From Dugong dugon (lineage: Eukaryota > Chordata > Mammalia > Sirenia > Dugongidae), in the NCBI GenBank assembly GCA_030035585.1, contig CM057466.1:114082182-114146181 (forward strand): a stretch of DNA of 64,000 bases, written 5' to 3'. Below the pieces are notes generated by a model. That model saw only the letters and a program-made list of their open reading frames with translations, was not told the origin of the DNA and ran no database searches. A program made the position numbers and the translations under genes. Of the stretch, positions 46,056 through 58,154 are shown in pieces (the first letter of the stretch is position 1; every line of letters starts with the position of its first letter).

Positions 46056-47464
46056 CACATGATTGTTGCATGGATGGCTCCATCAACAACCCACGCACAA
46101 CTTCAGATGCTCTCTGTCTGCCTCCCCTTTGCTGTCCCACCTTCAGCCCGTGGCATGGCGCAGAAGCCAGCTCTGTATGGTCCTGGACCAACTTCATGTG
46201 AGCACAAACCAAGAGTAGGAGCCCCTTGCCTGCCTCCAAGGCTCCTCTCGGCTCCTGCTCGGGGCTGTTTGTGGACACACAGGCCACTGGGCAACACAGC
46301 CCTGAGTGTGAGGGGTTCTATGCTCCACATGACAAATCTTTGACGGGAGCTGGAGAGTTAATGAAACTAGTCACAACCCCCACTACTGCAATTAGTTTCA
46401 AGGCTGTGATTGGAATCACCACCTCCCTTTTAGGTTCCTCTCATCCTTGGTCAACATTATGGTGGATCAGGGTTGGGTGGCTCCTACCTTTATCCCTGAG
46501 TGACCTGAGGAGTCTGTACAGGGCTTCCCAGGACATAGCTCTGCAAGACTGAGCAATCAGGACCACCACCACACAAGGCCAGCTTAGTGAGGCACGTTCA
46601 CTATGCCCTGTCTTCCTTCCCCTCCTCAGTGCCCTTTCTCCCTCCTGTCCTCTGGGATTGCACCTCAGAAGAGCAGCAGCAAGTGAGCCTTTGCCCTGGC
46701 TCTGGTTTCTGGGGAACCCAGGTTATGCAGCTGACCTTGGATATGGGTTTTGGAACTTGGCGACTTTGGGTCTGGCAGGAAGGGCACCCACTGTGCGTGG
46801 TGAGTGAGGCAGCTATGGCCTCAGTCAGAGTGCCATGTCGCTGTTTCCAGGGCTGTGGCCTGCAGTCACTGGGATAAAGTAGACATAAAGGAAAGACAGT
46901 GGGGTATGTGGTGGCTGTGGTTATCACATGGAATGGTGTCCCTGAAAATGGTGGGATTAAGGATTCTGGAGTGTACTGATGTTGGTAGCTTCTTTAGAAG
47001 TCTCACAAATGAGAATGAGAGGCCCGAAGGAGCTCACTTCTCACTCAAGACATTCTGAGAAGGCCAGGTGCCTTCACAACAGCTTTCAGTGAGCACCCCA
47101 TCTCCACCAATGGCGGGAGGGCCACGCAGACCTCAAGACCAGGCTCCAGTTAGGAGCTGGAGGAGGAGCCACGGGCAGGCTCCGCAACCTTTCGATCCTC
47201 TATTCAAAGGAGAAGCCGGGGCCCTGACACCGGGATGGGGCCTTGGATGAGGCAGACCTGAGAATGTTGAACTCATCAATTCTTTAGAAGCTTTGAGGTA
47301 GAAGAAAAAGGTTACCTCTACACCCTCCTGTGGAGAATGGCCTTCCCCTAGCCAGCCTGTGGGCTCCACAAAGGCCTCACCTACGCAGGTGCTTCACAAA
47401 ACAATGTCTGTTCTCACCACCCAGCACCACCCCTGGCAACCTCCACACATGTAACTGGGATTAA
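46056..47464. other. GC-richer single-copy sequence, no gene assigned
   Basis: Many overlapping frames on both strands (for example 46226-46552 + and 46601-46927 -) reflect higher GC content rather than coding. None carries a recognisable domain and opposite frames overlap fully. No promoter or splice structure stands out. Confidence 0.35.
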
Positions 47465-47700
47465 GTCTCAGCGGAGTCCAGGTGGGAAGCTGCTGTTCCT
47501 GCACAAGGAGGAAGCAGCTTACCTACAGAAGGACTGGGGTCGAGTCTCAGCAGAGTCCAGGTGGGAAGCTTCTGTCCCTGCACAAGGAGGAAGCAGCTTA
47601 CCTAAAGAAGGAGTGGGGTCGAGTCTCAGCAGAGTCCAGGCGGGAAACTGCTGGCCCTTCATAAGGAGGAAAAAGCTTACCTGAGGAAAGAAAGGTCTCT
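47465..47700. repeat. Minisatellite, 3 copies of a 79-bp unit
   Basis: 'gtctcagc' recurs at 47465, 47544 and 47623, an exact 79-bp spacing. Each unit contains 'gagtccaggtgggaagct', 'aaggaggaagcagcttacc' and a gaaggagtgggg-type end. The third unit is more diverged. 79 is not a multiple of three, so a coding role for the array is unlikely. Confidence 0.92.
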
Positions 47701-50640
47701 AAGGCATTCTCCCTTGGAACAGAGTTAAGTAGTGCTGTTGGTTCAATTTCCCAAATATAATGGTAATCTGGGGGTTTGTTCCAATCAACACATAAGTGAC
47801 TGACTGATAGAATATTTGTCCTGATCTATAAAAAAGCAACGTTAGGTTGCATTTAAAATATTAAAAGAAAAGGGAAAATATTTACTAGGTGTCTACATAC
47901 ATGTGTATATACAATAAATCACTAATTCTTCATATTAACCTCACAATAGATATTTAAAATTTTGATTTATATATAAGAAAATCAAGGATCAGAAAAATAA
48001 TCTATCCTGTCCAAAATCGTAAGAATAATGCATAGCAGAGCTGGAATTTAGACCATTATTTTTTCTTTTCTTCTTCCCTTTTTTAAATATTTTAAAACAA
48101 TTTTAAGTACCAAGCTTTGTAATTGCTGGCAGTCTTAGCCAGTTTCTCTAATGAAGTCCATTTAAAAACACAAATATTTTACAAACTGTAGTGTGTTAGT
48201 ATCCATTGGCTGAAAAATATGTGAAAATGACAAAGAGCTACCACAAATTATTAACCATTTTAAAAATGAAGTTGTATTTTATTAATCACAAAAGCATTAA
48301 CACATGTTTGAAACATAGTAATAAATATGTGTGGAAAACGTCTGTTTATTGGGAACAACTTAATTCTCACGTGGATTTATAAAGCCCTTGCCAACACTCT
48401 TAAATACCACTGTTGGGGAACAACCGATCTGGGGAACATCAAGTGCACAGAGGTTCCTTCAAGTGCTCTGTATCTCCTTCCCCCATGACACAGCTGGGAG
48501 GAGCAAGTTACCCGCGGGCAGAAGGGGCTGGTCTCAGAGTTATTTCACTCATTGGGATATTCCAGGCATCGTGTAGGGACATGAGGATATATATATATGA
48601 GCCTGTAGGAGGTTTGTTAATAGACTCAAGTCTTTATCCTTCTCATTGCAATGAGATGCTGTGGGCTCTTTTATGAAAGGGGCAGAGTGTTTCCATACCT
48701 TGAATCTGGGCTGGCCTTGTGTCTTTGTTGACTTCATCTGAAAATACAGGAGAATATATGGTATGATTCACTGATATAAAATTATAAGGAACAAGTTGAA
48801 AACAGACAACACATGACAGAATACTCTTGTCTGTGTTTCTGTACTTCATGGCCACTCTGCAATATAGTGCAAAGCTGGCAGAGGCAGTACAGGATCTCAG
48901 TCAAAGAGCCCTGTGCAGCTGCCCACACCCCCTATGTGCCTCTCATGACACGAGAACATGGCTGGACTAGCCTGCTGGAAGGTCGCTGCACCACCCAATA
49001 GTGAGCCCAGCCGGAAGCAGCCTATATCACCAACCACAGCCCCCAGAGTGTAGCCCTGGCTGAATTCTGTAGGGCCATCCCTTATGGTGCCCATGTTTGG
49101 GTGAGTAAACCGGCAAGATCATTTCTGTTGTGATAAAACTCTGAAGGCTATGTTTGAGAGAGAGAGAGAGAAGGGCAAGAATAGAGGGAATATTCAGGGT
49201 CAGTGGCATATGGAATGAAAACTGAGTGATAAGAGTTTCTTGTCAGTCAAAGAGAAGACTTCTTTTTAATCATAGGAAAGATAAATAGCTCAAAGGATCC
49301 AAGGAAGGACCTAGTTACATCAGTCATTGGGACAAAGGCGTATGGGCATAGATGAACCAAACGTAAATGATGATTTCAATGGAGTCAGGGAATTATTGTG
49401 GAACAATATTTCTTGTTAATATGTGAAAAGGGGATTCTGTATGCAAATATGTTTCAGGACTATTGGGTGAGACAATGCTAAGGGTTTCACTTTTTAACAC
49501 TAGGATTTTCAGAGCTTAATGTATATTATGTATGGCCAAGGGTTGAGAGGGTATATAGTATGGCTAATTCCATGTCCATGTGACTATGGATCCATCTATA
49601 TTTTTTATGAAACATCTTTGGTAGGACCTCAGAATTTAAGTAGTGATTATCTAGAGTTCTTTAAATTCCTTCTGTTTGAGTTTAGGGTGGAAGAGGGAAG
49701 AGATATGTCCAATTTCTGGGTAGGCAGATGTTGGGCAGAGAAAGACACAAGAAGCTAGAGAAAAATACCAGGCCTTACTGGGTTGGTCAGACCATTCTTC
49801 CCTGAATGCCACATTAAGGGGGACACTAACAAACTTGACTGTGTGCAGAGGGAGATGCCAAAGTTCATAGGCTATAGGCTCAGTCCTTTGTCATGGGACC
49901 AACATAGGTGCTCAGAGAGAGAAAAGTATTAGAAAATAGCACCATTATTTCAGATAAACAGGACACAAAGACACATAATCTCATAGTAATCTTTTCAAGT
50001 GGGATTTAAAAACAAATGGGTTAAAGCAAACAAACAAACAAAAAGACAAGACTGTCCTTTTCCTGAGACGTATACCTCTAGGCTTAAATAGTATTCTCCT
50101 TTTCCAAGCTAGAACCTAACCTCCTACAAGTGTAATGTCAATCATGAGGTTAGTCTTATGATCATCTTTTGAATTCCATTGTCTTACTTGTATCGTAATT
50201 AAGTACTTTTGTTTCATAAGAAATATATGCAATATATCTGTTAAATGTCCAAATATCTTCTTCAGATACTTACAGTACTGCCAGAGTTACCAAAATAACT
50301 TAAAGATACTCTTAATAAGGACAGATTTGCATAACCTCCTCATAGCAAGATTGTCTTGAATTAGCCTTGTAGGGAGGCTTCAGCCCTATTGGATTGTCTT
50401 CAAATTATTTTTCCCAATGCACAGTGTAAGTGATTCAGTTTACCCCAAAATAGCTGGGACAAATCCCAGCAGCATATAGCAGGATTTTGACATAATTCCA
50501 TCAGCCTCCTCACTGACATCTCAGAAACACAGTTGCACAACTCTTGTATTTATAACTCCGTCTTTTCAAAGACTGTCTCATCTCTGTTATCCTCCTCACT
50601 GCAGCACTATTTACCCAACCACCAGGTCGTTCTCTTTCCA
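47701..50640. other. Single-copy DNA with one MIR
   Basis: MIR traces lie at about 47880-48052 (see separate entry) and an (AG)n run at 49157-49171. No gene recognised. Confidence 0.35.
47880..48052 (+). repeat. MIR element, diverged
   Basis: 'tcttcatattaacctcac', 'atataagaaaatcaagg' and 'catagcagagctggaattta' follow the MIR order. Confidence 0.6.
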
Positions 50641-50805
50641 ATAATTGTTGTTATTGCCATCAAGTCAGTTCCGACTCATAGCGACCCTATGTACAACAGA
50701 ACAAAACACTGCCCGGTGCTGTGCCATCCTCACAATCATTGCTATGTTTGAGCTCATTGCTGCAGCCACTGTATCAATCCATCTCATCGAAGATCTTCCT
50801 CTTTT

Positions 50806-52394
50806 TCACTGACCCTCTATTTTACCAAGCATGATGACCTTCTCCAGGGAATGGTCCCTCCTGATAACATGTCCAAAGTATGTGAGATGAAGTCTTGCCA
50901 TCCTTGCTTCTAATGAACATTTTGACTGTACTTCTTCCAAGACAGATTTGTTTGTTCTTCTGGCAGTCCATGGTACATTCAATATTCTTTGCCAACACCA
51001 TAATTCAAAGGCATCAATGCTTCTTTGGTCTTCCTTATTCATTGTCCAGCTTTCACATGCATATGAGGTGATCAAAAACACCATGGCTTGGGTCAGGTGC
51101 ACCTTAGTCCTTAAAGTGATTGTCTTTTAACACTTTAAAGAGGTCTTTTGCAGCAGATTTGCCCAATGCAATGCATCCTTTGATTTCTTGACTGCTGCTC
51201 TCATGGGCATTGATTGTGGATTCAAGTAAAATGAAATCCTCGACAACTTTAATCTGTTTTCCCTGTTTAGCATCATGTTGCTTATTGGTCCAATTGTGCA
51301 GATTTTTGTTTTCTTTATATTCAGGGGTAATCCATACTGAAGACTGTAGTCTTTGTTCTTCATCAATAAGTACTTCAAGTCCTCTTGACTTTCAGCAAGC
51401 ATAGTTGTGTCATCTGCATATCGTAGGTTGTTAATGAGTCTTCCTCCAATCCCGATGCCCCATTCTTCTTCATATAGTCCAGCTTCTCAGAGTATTCGCT
51501 CAGCATATAGATGGAATAAGTATGGTGAAAAGATGCAACCCTGACCCACACCTTTCCTGACTTTAAATCACGCAGTATCACCTTGTTCTGTGTGAACAAC
51601 TGCCTCTTGGCCTAAGTACAGGTTTCTAATGAGCACAGTTCAGTGTTCTGGAATTCCCATTCTTCGCAACGTTATCCATAATTTGTTATGATCCACACAG
51701 TCGAATGTCTTTGCATAGTCAATAAAACACCGGTAAACATCTTTCTGGTCTTCTCTGCTTTCAACCATGATCCATGTGACATCAACAGTGATATCTTTTG
51801 TTCCATGTCCTCTTCTAAATCCGACTTGAATTTCTGGTAGTTCCCTGTCGATGTACTGCTGTAACTGCTATTGAATGATCTTTAGCAAAATTTTTCTTGT
51901 GTGTGATATTATTGATATTGTTCAATAATTTCCACATTCTGTTGGGTCTTCTTTCTTTGAAATGAATACAAATATGGATCTATTCAGTAGGTTGAACAGG
52001 TAGCAGTCGTCCAAATTTTATGACACAGATTAGTGAGCGCTTCCAGTGTTGCATCCATTTGTTGAAACATCTCAGTTGGTATTCTGTCTATTCCTGGAGC
52101 CTTGTTTTTTGCCAATGCCTTCAGTGCAGCTTGATCCTCTTCCTTCAGTGCCATCATTTCTTGATCATATGCTACCTCCTGAAATGGTTGAACTTCAACC
52201 CGTTCTTTTTGGTACAATGACTCTGTGTATTCCTTCCATCTTCTTTTGATGCCTCCTGCGTCTTTTAATCTTTTCCCCATAGAATCCTTCAGTATTTCAG
52301 CTGAAGGCTTGAATTTTTTCTTCAGTTCTTTCAGCTTGCGAAATGCCGAGCATGTTCTTCCCTTTTGGTTTTCTAACTCCAGGTCTTTGCACAT
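50806..52394 (-). pseudogene. RTE reverse-transcriptase region, decayed
   Basis: In sense order, 52394-51984 gives 'KNKAPGIDRIPTEMFQ', typical of the RT N-terminal motif. The region 51720-51640 gives a CFIDYAKTFDCVDHNKLW-type catalytic block with stops nearby. Positions 51402-51127 carry 'LPLNIKKTKI'. Positions 51102-50806 carry the C-terminal 'CESWTMNKEDQRSIDAFELW' and 'RLHLTYFGHVIRRDHSLEK'. Multiple frames are needed to follow it, so it is inactive. Confidence 0.88.
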
Positions 52395-53053
52395 TTCATT
52401 ATAATACTTTACTTTGTCTTCTGGAGCTGCCCTTTGAGAAGTCTTCTGTTCAGCTCTTTTACTTCATCAATTCTTCCATTCACTTTAGCTACTCTACTTT
52501 CAAGAGCAACTTTCAGAGTCTCTTCTGACATTCATTTTGGTCTTTTCTTTCTTTCTTGCCTTTTAAATGACCTCTTACTTTCTTCATGTATAATGTCATT
52601 GATGTCATTCCACAACTCATCTGGTCTTCAGTCATTAGTGTTCAACATGCTAAATCTTTTCTTGAGATGGTCTCTAAATTCAGGTGGGATATACTCAAGG
52701 TTGTACTTTGGTTCTTACAGACATGTTCTAATTTTCTTCAGCTTAAACTTGAACTTGCATGTGAGCAATTGAAGATCTGTTCCACAGTTGGCCCTTGGCC
52801 TTTGTATTGAGTTTTTCCATTGTCCCTTTCCACAGATGTAGTCGATTTGATTCCTGTGTATTCCATCTGATGAGGTCCACGTATATAGTCACTGTTTATG
52901 TTTTGAAAAAAGGTATTTGCAATGAAAAATTGCTGGTCTTGCAAAATTCTGTTATGCGATCTCCGGCATCATTTCTATCACCAAGGCCATATTTCCCAAC
53001 TATCAAACCTTCTTTTTTGTTTCCAATTTTTGTATTCCAATCGCCAACAATTA

Positions 53054-53428
53054 TCAATGCATCTTGATTGCATGTTCAATCAATTTCAGACTGCAAAGTT
53101 GGTAAAAACCTTTAATTTCTTCATCTTGGGCCTTCTTGGTTGGTGGGTAAATTTGAATAATAGTCCTATTAACTGGTCTTCCTTGTAGGCGTACAAATAT
53201 TACCCTATCACTGACAGTGTTGTACTTCAGGATAGATCTTGAAATGTTCCTTTTTATTATGAATATGGTGCCATTCCTCTTAAATTTGTCATTCCGGGCA
53301 TAGTAGACCGTATGACTGTCCAATTCAAAATGACCAGCACCAGTCCATTTCAGCTCATTTATGCCTAGGATGTTGATCTTCATGTGTTTCATTTCAATTT
53401 TGACGACTTCCAATTTTCCTAGATTCAT
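53054..53428 (-). pseudogene. RTE endonuclease region, decayed
   Basis: The 124-codon open segment starts 'MNLGKLEVVKIEMKHMKINI'. It contains 'ILGINELKW', where the Glu fits the APE-type active site, and 'RTIIQIYPPT'. It ends before the GDFN-type motif. It matches the better preserved copy at 61327-61719. Confidence 0.85.
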
Positions 53429-53902
53429 ACTTCATACGTTCCATGTTACAATTATTAATAGATGTTTGCAACTGTTTCTTCTCATTTTGACTCATGCCAC
53501 ATCAGCAAATGAAGGTCTCGAAAACTTGACTCCATCCATGTCGTTAAGGTCTACTCTACTTTGAAGTGTCAGCTCTTCCCCAGTCGTCGTTTGAGTGCCT
53601 TCCAACCTGAGGGATTCATCTTCTGGCACTGTATCAGATAATGGTCTGCTGCTATTCATAAGGTTTGCACTAGTCTATTTTTTCAGAATTAGACTGCCTT
53701 TCTCTTTCTTCCTAGTCTTAGTCTGGAAGCTCAGCTGAAACCTGTCCACCAAGGGTGACCCTGCTGGTATTCGAAATACCGATGGCAAAGCTTACAGTAT
53801 CACAGCAACATGCAAGCCACCACAGTAGGAAAAACTGACAGACGTGGTGGAGCTATTGCTTAGTGAAATGGATGTGGAAATGAGATTTTATTAAAAGTTG
53901 CA

Positions 53903-54345
53903 TTGTTGTTGTTGTTAGTTGTCATCAAGTCAACTCTGACTCTCAGTGACCTTATATATAACAGAACAAGACGTTGCCCCATCCTGTACCGTCTTCAAGA
54001 TTGTTGGTATGTTTTAGTCCGTTGTTTCAACTATTGGGTAAACCCATCTCATTGTGAGTTTTCCTCATTTTTACTGACCCTCTACTTTACCAAACAGGAT
54101 GTCCTTTTCTATCAATTGGTCTTTCTTGATGATGCATCTAAAGTAAACAAGTCAAAACCTCTTTACCCTTGCTTCTAAGGAGATTTCCTACTGTACTTCC
54201 TTCAAAACAGATTTGTTAATTTTTCTGGCAGTGCATGTTATATTCAATATTCTTCACCAACATCACAATTCTAATGCATCAGTTATTCTGTCTTCCTTTT
54301 TCATTGTCCACCTTTCACATGTACCATCAGGTGATTGAAAAACAA
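53903..54345 (-). mobile_element. 5'-truncated RTE 3' end (A)
   Basis: GTT tail ('ttgttgttgttagttgtc'), 3' UTR and the C-terminal coding end down to 'tttcacatgtaccatcagg'. It lies just 45 bp beyond the full-length RTE, in the same orientation. Confidence 0.85.
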
Positions 54346-54390
54346 ATCCAAGTACTTGTATCCAAAAGCATTAAGTAAGCTTGCATAATT

Positions 54391-54742
54391 GTTGTTGTTG
54401 TTATCTTGTTAAGTGCCATTGAGTTGGCTCCCACTCTTAGCAACCTGATGTACAATAGAACAAAACACTGCCCAGTCATGCATCATCCTTGTAATCATTG
54501 CTATGCTTGAACCCATCGTTGCAGACACTGCTTCAATCCATCTCGTTGAGGGTCTTCCTCTCTTTCTCTGACCCTCTACTTTACCAAACATGACGTCTTC
54601 TTCCAGGGACTGATCCCTCCTGATAACATGTCCAAAGTACATGAGATGAAGTCTCACCATCCTCGCTTCTAAGGAGCATTCCGTCTGTACTTATGCCAAG
54701 ACAGATTTATTCGTTTTTCTGGCAGTCCATGGTATACTCAAT
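54391..54742 (-). mobile_element. 5'-truncated RTE 3' end (B)
   Basis: GTT tail, 'cattgagttggctcccac' and the C-terminal 'RLHLMYFGHVIRRDQSLEE' segment (54409-54660). It is cut at 'gcagtccatggtatactc'. A short repeat, ataattgt, at 54385-54392 and 54741-54748 is a plausible TSD. Confidence 0.85.
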
Positions 54743-54748
54743 AATTGT

Positions 54749-55260
54749 AGATATGTCTTTTTAACAGAGTGTGTTTTTTCACAATTTTAGTAAACGTTAT
54801 TGCTATTTTCTTGGGGGCAAATACTTTCTGCTAATCATGAACTAAGAGCTAATATCGTAATAAATAAAAGGCAAATCTAAGATGATATATTGAACTAACC
54901 CAAGGACATATTTCATGTGAGTCATTGAAGAAAGGGCCATAATTTACATATCAGTTTTTTGTAAGGAACATCTGTGCTAATTAACCAATAAATAGTCATC
55001 TTCAGAAATAAATGATGTCTGCTTGTTCATTAAACACATGTGAGCCCCACACACCACATACATGTCTACAAAATATATTTGAGAATGTTTAGACTAACAT
55101 TAACCCTATGCTTAAAAAATATCACTTGTACAAATATATATGGTCAGTATAGATCCAATTGTATCATTTTATATTGCCACAGCAATTAAAGGGACTTAAC
55201 CTTTCAAAAAAATGAGATGATATAGTGATAATCATAATGGAATTAATGGATAATAATATT
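54749..55260. other. Unclassified AT-rich DNA
   Basis: No gene or repeat recognised. Confidence 0.35.
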
Positions 55261-55261
55261 G

Positions 55262-55445
55262 AATTTCATTTAATTTTCACAGTGTGATGTAGTCACTGTA
55301 ATTGCCCCAATTTTAAAGATAGAAACTACTGAATCTAAGAGAGCTTTAGTAATTTGTCCAGGCCACATGAGTGCTGAGTGGTGGAGATAGGATTGAAATC
55401 TGAGTCTCTCTGAGTCAAGCTTCTACTGCTTAACAGCTAGTGGCT
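55262..55445 (+). repeat. MIR element
   Basis: 'tttaattttcacagtgtg', 'gccccaattttaaagatag', 'taatttgtccaggccacatg' and 'gaaatctgagtctctctg' follow the MIR order. Confidence 0.75.
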
Positions 55446-55629
55446 ATCAGTGATTAGATTTAGGTAATTTCTCAGTTTCCACTCAGGCTTAGTCTCTGAC
55501 TTTACCTTAATTCACCTCAAAATCAAATAGTTCAAATCAAAGCAAACCACAGAGAGTTCATTTAAATCTTCGTGCAAATTGATTGTACAAATCAATTCAT
55601 CCAAAGTGATTTAACCCTCATTGTATGCA

Positions 55630-55793
55630 GGTAGCATTCCTGGGTGGTACAAATGGTGAACATGCTGGACTGCTAACTGAAAGGCTGAAGGCTCAAGTCC
55701 ACCCATTGAAAATCCTATGGAGCACAGTTCTACTCTCACACGTGGGGTTACCATGAGTCAGAATTGTCTGCATGGGGACTTAATTTTTTTTCT
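55630..55793 (+). mobile_element. AfroSINE variant ('tatggagcacagttctac' type)
   Basis: Head 'attcctgggtggtacaaatg' and 'aaggctcaagtccaccc', body 'tatggagcacagttctac', 'gggttaccatgagtcag', then a T-rich tail. It differs from the main AfroSINE by the 'ctgggtggt' head and the 'gagcacagttctactct' block. Confidence 0.85.
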
Positions 55794-56011
55794 TTTTTAA
55801 TGCCAGGTACTGTGCTAAATGCTTAAGGAAAAGAGATGAAAGGTAAGGTGTACAGTCTTGAGGAAACCAGACCAGAGAGAGACACATCTGTGCACGGACC
55901 ATTACAGCATCTGTTGACAGGGTGCTGAGGAACGGCAGAACCGCAGTTGCCATCCCATCCCGGTGTGGTCAGAGATGCCTTTCTCACTCACATGAGCAGG
56001 GCTCAGCAAGC

Positions 56012-56191
56012 CCTGGTGCCAAAGTGGATAAAGCACTCGGCTACTAACTGAAATGTCCGTGGTTCAAACCTACTATCCGCTCTGCGGGGAAAGATGTGGC
56101 AGTCTGCTTCCCAAAAGATCACAGCCTTAAAAACCCTATGGAACAGTTCTACCCTGTCCTTTAGGGTTCCTATGACTCAGTGGCAATGGAT
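56012..56191 (+). mobile_element. AfroSINE, long form
   Basis: Head ('ccctggtgccaaagtgg', 'tccgtggttcaaacctac'), middle insert ('aagatgtggcagtctgc'), body 'ccctatggaacagttctac'. Shortened 3' end. Confidence 0.88.
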
Positions 56192-56352
56192 AATATCACG
56201 AAAACTACAGCAAGTGAAGGTGATTGTGATGAAGAATTTGTTGGAGTAGGGTCTGGTTCAATCATTTCAAAGTGGGTGCAAATTTATATAACATTAAAGG
56301 GTGCACAAGTTGTCAGAAAGTCGGACATTCGCAACCCGGGGACTTACTGTAT
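56192..56352 (-). repeat. Possible DNA-transposon end
   Basis: Read on the minus strand from 56352 it begins 'tacagtaagtccccgggttg', reminiscent of Tigger-type termini next to a TA. The rest is unrecognised and no matching opposite terminus was found. Confidence 0.25.
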
Positions 56353-56895
56353 TGTGTTTTCAACCTCAGTTTCTGCATCTTTATTGTTAATAAATAGAAA
56401 TACCATGATATTTTTGTGTTGTCCTTGTATCTTCCAACTTTGCTGAACTCACATGTTAGTTCCAAGAAGTTTGCTGTAAATTCTTTGGAATTTTCTGTGT
56501 AGACAATCATGTCTTCTGAAAATAGGGACAATTTTATGTCTTTCTTTCCAATCCATATGCCTCTTATTTCTCTTCCTTGTCTTATGTCAGTGGCCACAAC
56601 TTTCAGTACTATGTTGAATAGCAGTGTTGAGAGTGGACACCCTTGCCGTATTCCTGATCTTAGAAGGAAAGTATTGTGTTCCATTATTAAGTATGATGTT
56701 AGCTGTAAGATTTTTATAGATGTTCTCTACCAAGTTGAGGACGTTCCCCTCTCTATCTAGAGTGCCGAGATTGTTTTTTTTTAAAAACAAGAATAGGTGT
56801 TGAATTTTGGCAAATACTTTTTCTATATTACTTGATGTTATCATATGATTTTTTGTCTTTAGCCTTATTATATACCAGATTAAATTTGTTTTCAA
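56353..56895 (-). pseudogene. Ancient L1 ORF2 fragment (RT domain)
   Basis: Two minus-strand frames recover L1 RT motifs: 'RQGCPLSTLLFNIVLKV' with 'SEDMIVYTEN' (56684-56313), and upstream 'SSNIEKVFAKIQHLF' (56895-56587), separated by a frameshift. Far more decayed than the two large L1s, so from an older subfamily. Confidence 0.82.
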
Positions 56896-57609
56896 ATATT
56901 ATGGGAGTTAAAAGTACCTGCTTTATAAAGTCTTTTAGGCAACAGGTTTCAAAATAATGCCATGAGGTAGTAAAACTGAAACCACTATGAAATTGCCATG
57001 ACTGGATGCCAAAAGCCAACCTGTACAAGTGTGTAAAATTACAGCAGCGTAGAGTTATTGGGGATGAAACTAAGGCCAATACGTCTGCAACAAGCCTCCC
57101 TGGTAATGGCGCCTATAAACGAGATTTAGTGACAGGATAATTTAATATTTTCTTTAAGTCTTCTGCCTGTCTTAACAACTGCTGTTTAATTTTTCCAAGA
57201 TTTTTTTTCTTGATAAATTAAGTTTAATCACATCAATTTGATTTTAGTCAAATTTAATAACCACACAGCTTATTCTACGACCTGTGTGTTGGTGAGTTCC
57301 TGATGGATGAAGGGGAAAAGGCGCCCCTGCAGCAGTGCTAAACCTTCTTCCTTCCTTTCGCTGAGGTTAAGCGAGGTGTGGCACCAGTTCTTGTCTGGGG
57401 AGTAGTCAGTATTAGGCTGAAATTTATCATAACTTACCCAAATACAGTGATTTCCTTAACATGGCTAATTCCTAATTCTAGAGACATCTAGACCCCTGAG
57501 ATGGGGGGAGGGGATTCCAGGTTACAAACCCTGAAACCAGCTTCAATTAGGAATGAATAGTGATCTCTACACTAAATATTGGTTGGCCAGTTTTGAGAGC
57601 ATGGAAATG
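56896..57609. other. Unclassified DNA
   Basis: No gene or repeat recognised. Confidence 0.35.
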
Positions 57610-57621
57610 TTTGTGAATGTT

Positions 57622-57834
57622 GTTGTTGTTGTTTGCGGTCGAGTCAATTCTGACTCATGGTGATCCTATAGGACAGAGTAGAACTGCCACATAGGGTTTT
57701 CAAGGCTGTAATCTTTACAGGAGCAGATCACCAGGTCTTTCTCCCGCAGAGTCGCTGGGTGGTCTCAAAGTGCCAACCTTTCGCTTAGTAGCCAAGCACT
57801 TAGCCATTTGCCACCAGGGCTCCTTTTGTGAGTG
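57622..57834 (-). mobile_element. AfroSINE, long form, with TSD
   Basis: GTT tail, 'ggtcgagtcaattctgac', middle insert 'ctgtaatctttacaggag', complete head ('ttgccaccagggctcc'). Near-perfect 12-bp repeat tttgtgaatgtt (57610-57621) and tttgtgagtgtt (57835-57846). Confidence 0.92.
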
Positions 57835-57952
57835 TTAGATGCTCTTTATTAAAACAAACAAACAAACAACAAAAAAAAACTAACTGACCTATGCTATGTC
57901 CAAATGACTACCAATATTTTTATATTAGAAGACTAGTGTGTTAAATAGTCAC

Positions 57953-58145
57953 CCACCAAAAACCATACCCACTGCCGTCAAGTTGATTCTGACTCACTGC
58001 AACTCTATAGTGTTTCCAAGCCTGTGAACCTCTATGGAAGCAAACTGCCACATCTTTCTCCCATGGAGCTGCTGGTAGTTTCCACCTGACGACCTTTTGG
58101 TTAGCAGTTGATTGCTTTAACCACTGTGCCACCAGGGTTCCTTTT
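57953..58145 (-). mobile_element. AfroSINE, long form, with 9-bp TSD
   Basis: 'gccgtcaagttgattctg', middle insert 'aagcaaactgccacatc' and head 'ccactgtgccaccaggg'. Direct repeat aatagtcac at 57944-57952 and 58146-58154. Confidence 0.92.
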
Positions 58146-58154
58146 AATAGTCAC

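Larger units (their letters stand above)
50645..53858 (-). mobile_element. Full-length RTE (BovB-like) LINE, about 3.2 kb
   Basis: Minus-strand RTE with both termini. The 3' end at about 50645 has a GTT-type tail and 'cagttccgactcatagcg'. The 5' end near 53858 has 'gaaaaactgacagacgtgg'. Length matches the family (about 3.2 kb). The single ORF (endonuclease then reverse transcriptase) is split by many stops and frameshifts. No TSD found, as is common for old RTEs. BovB-type RTE presence in Afrotheria is established; exact subfamily is not assigned here. Confidence 0.9.

Noticed and set aside
46029..46927. Several 75-108-codon frames on both strands
   Set aside because: Mutually overlapping on opposite strands in a GC-richer segment; no domain, and composition explains them.
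47465..47700. CRISPR-like or coding repeat array
   Set aside because: Contiguous 79-bp units without spacers, in a mammalian genome, with a period not divisible by three; it is a minisatellite.
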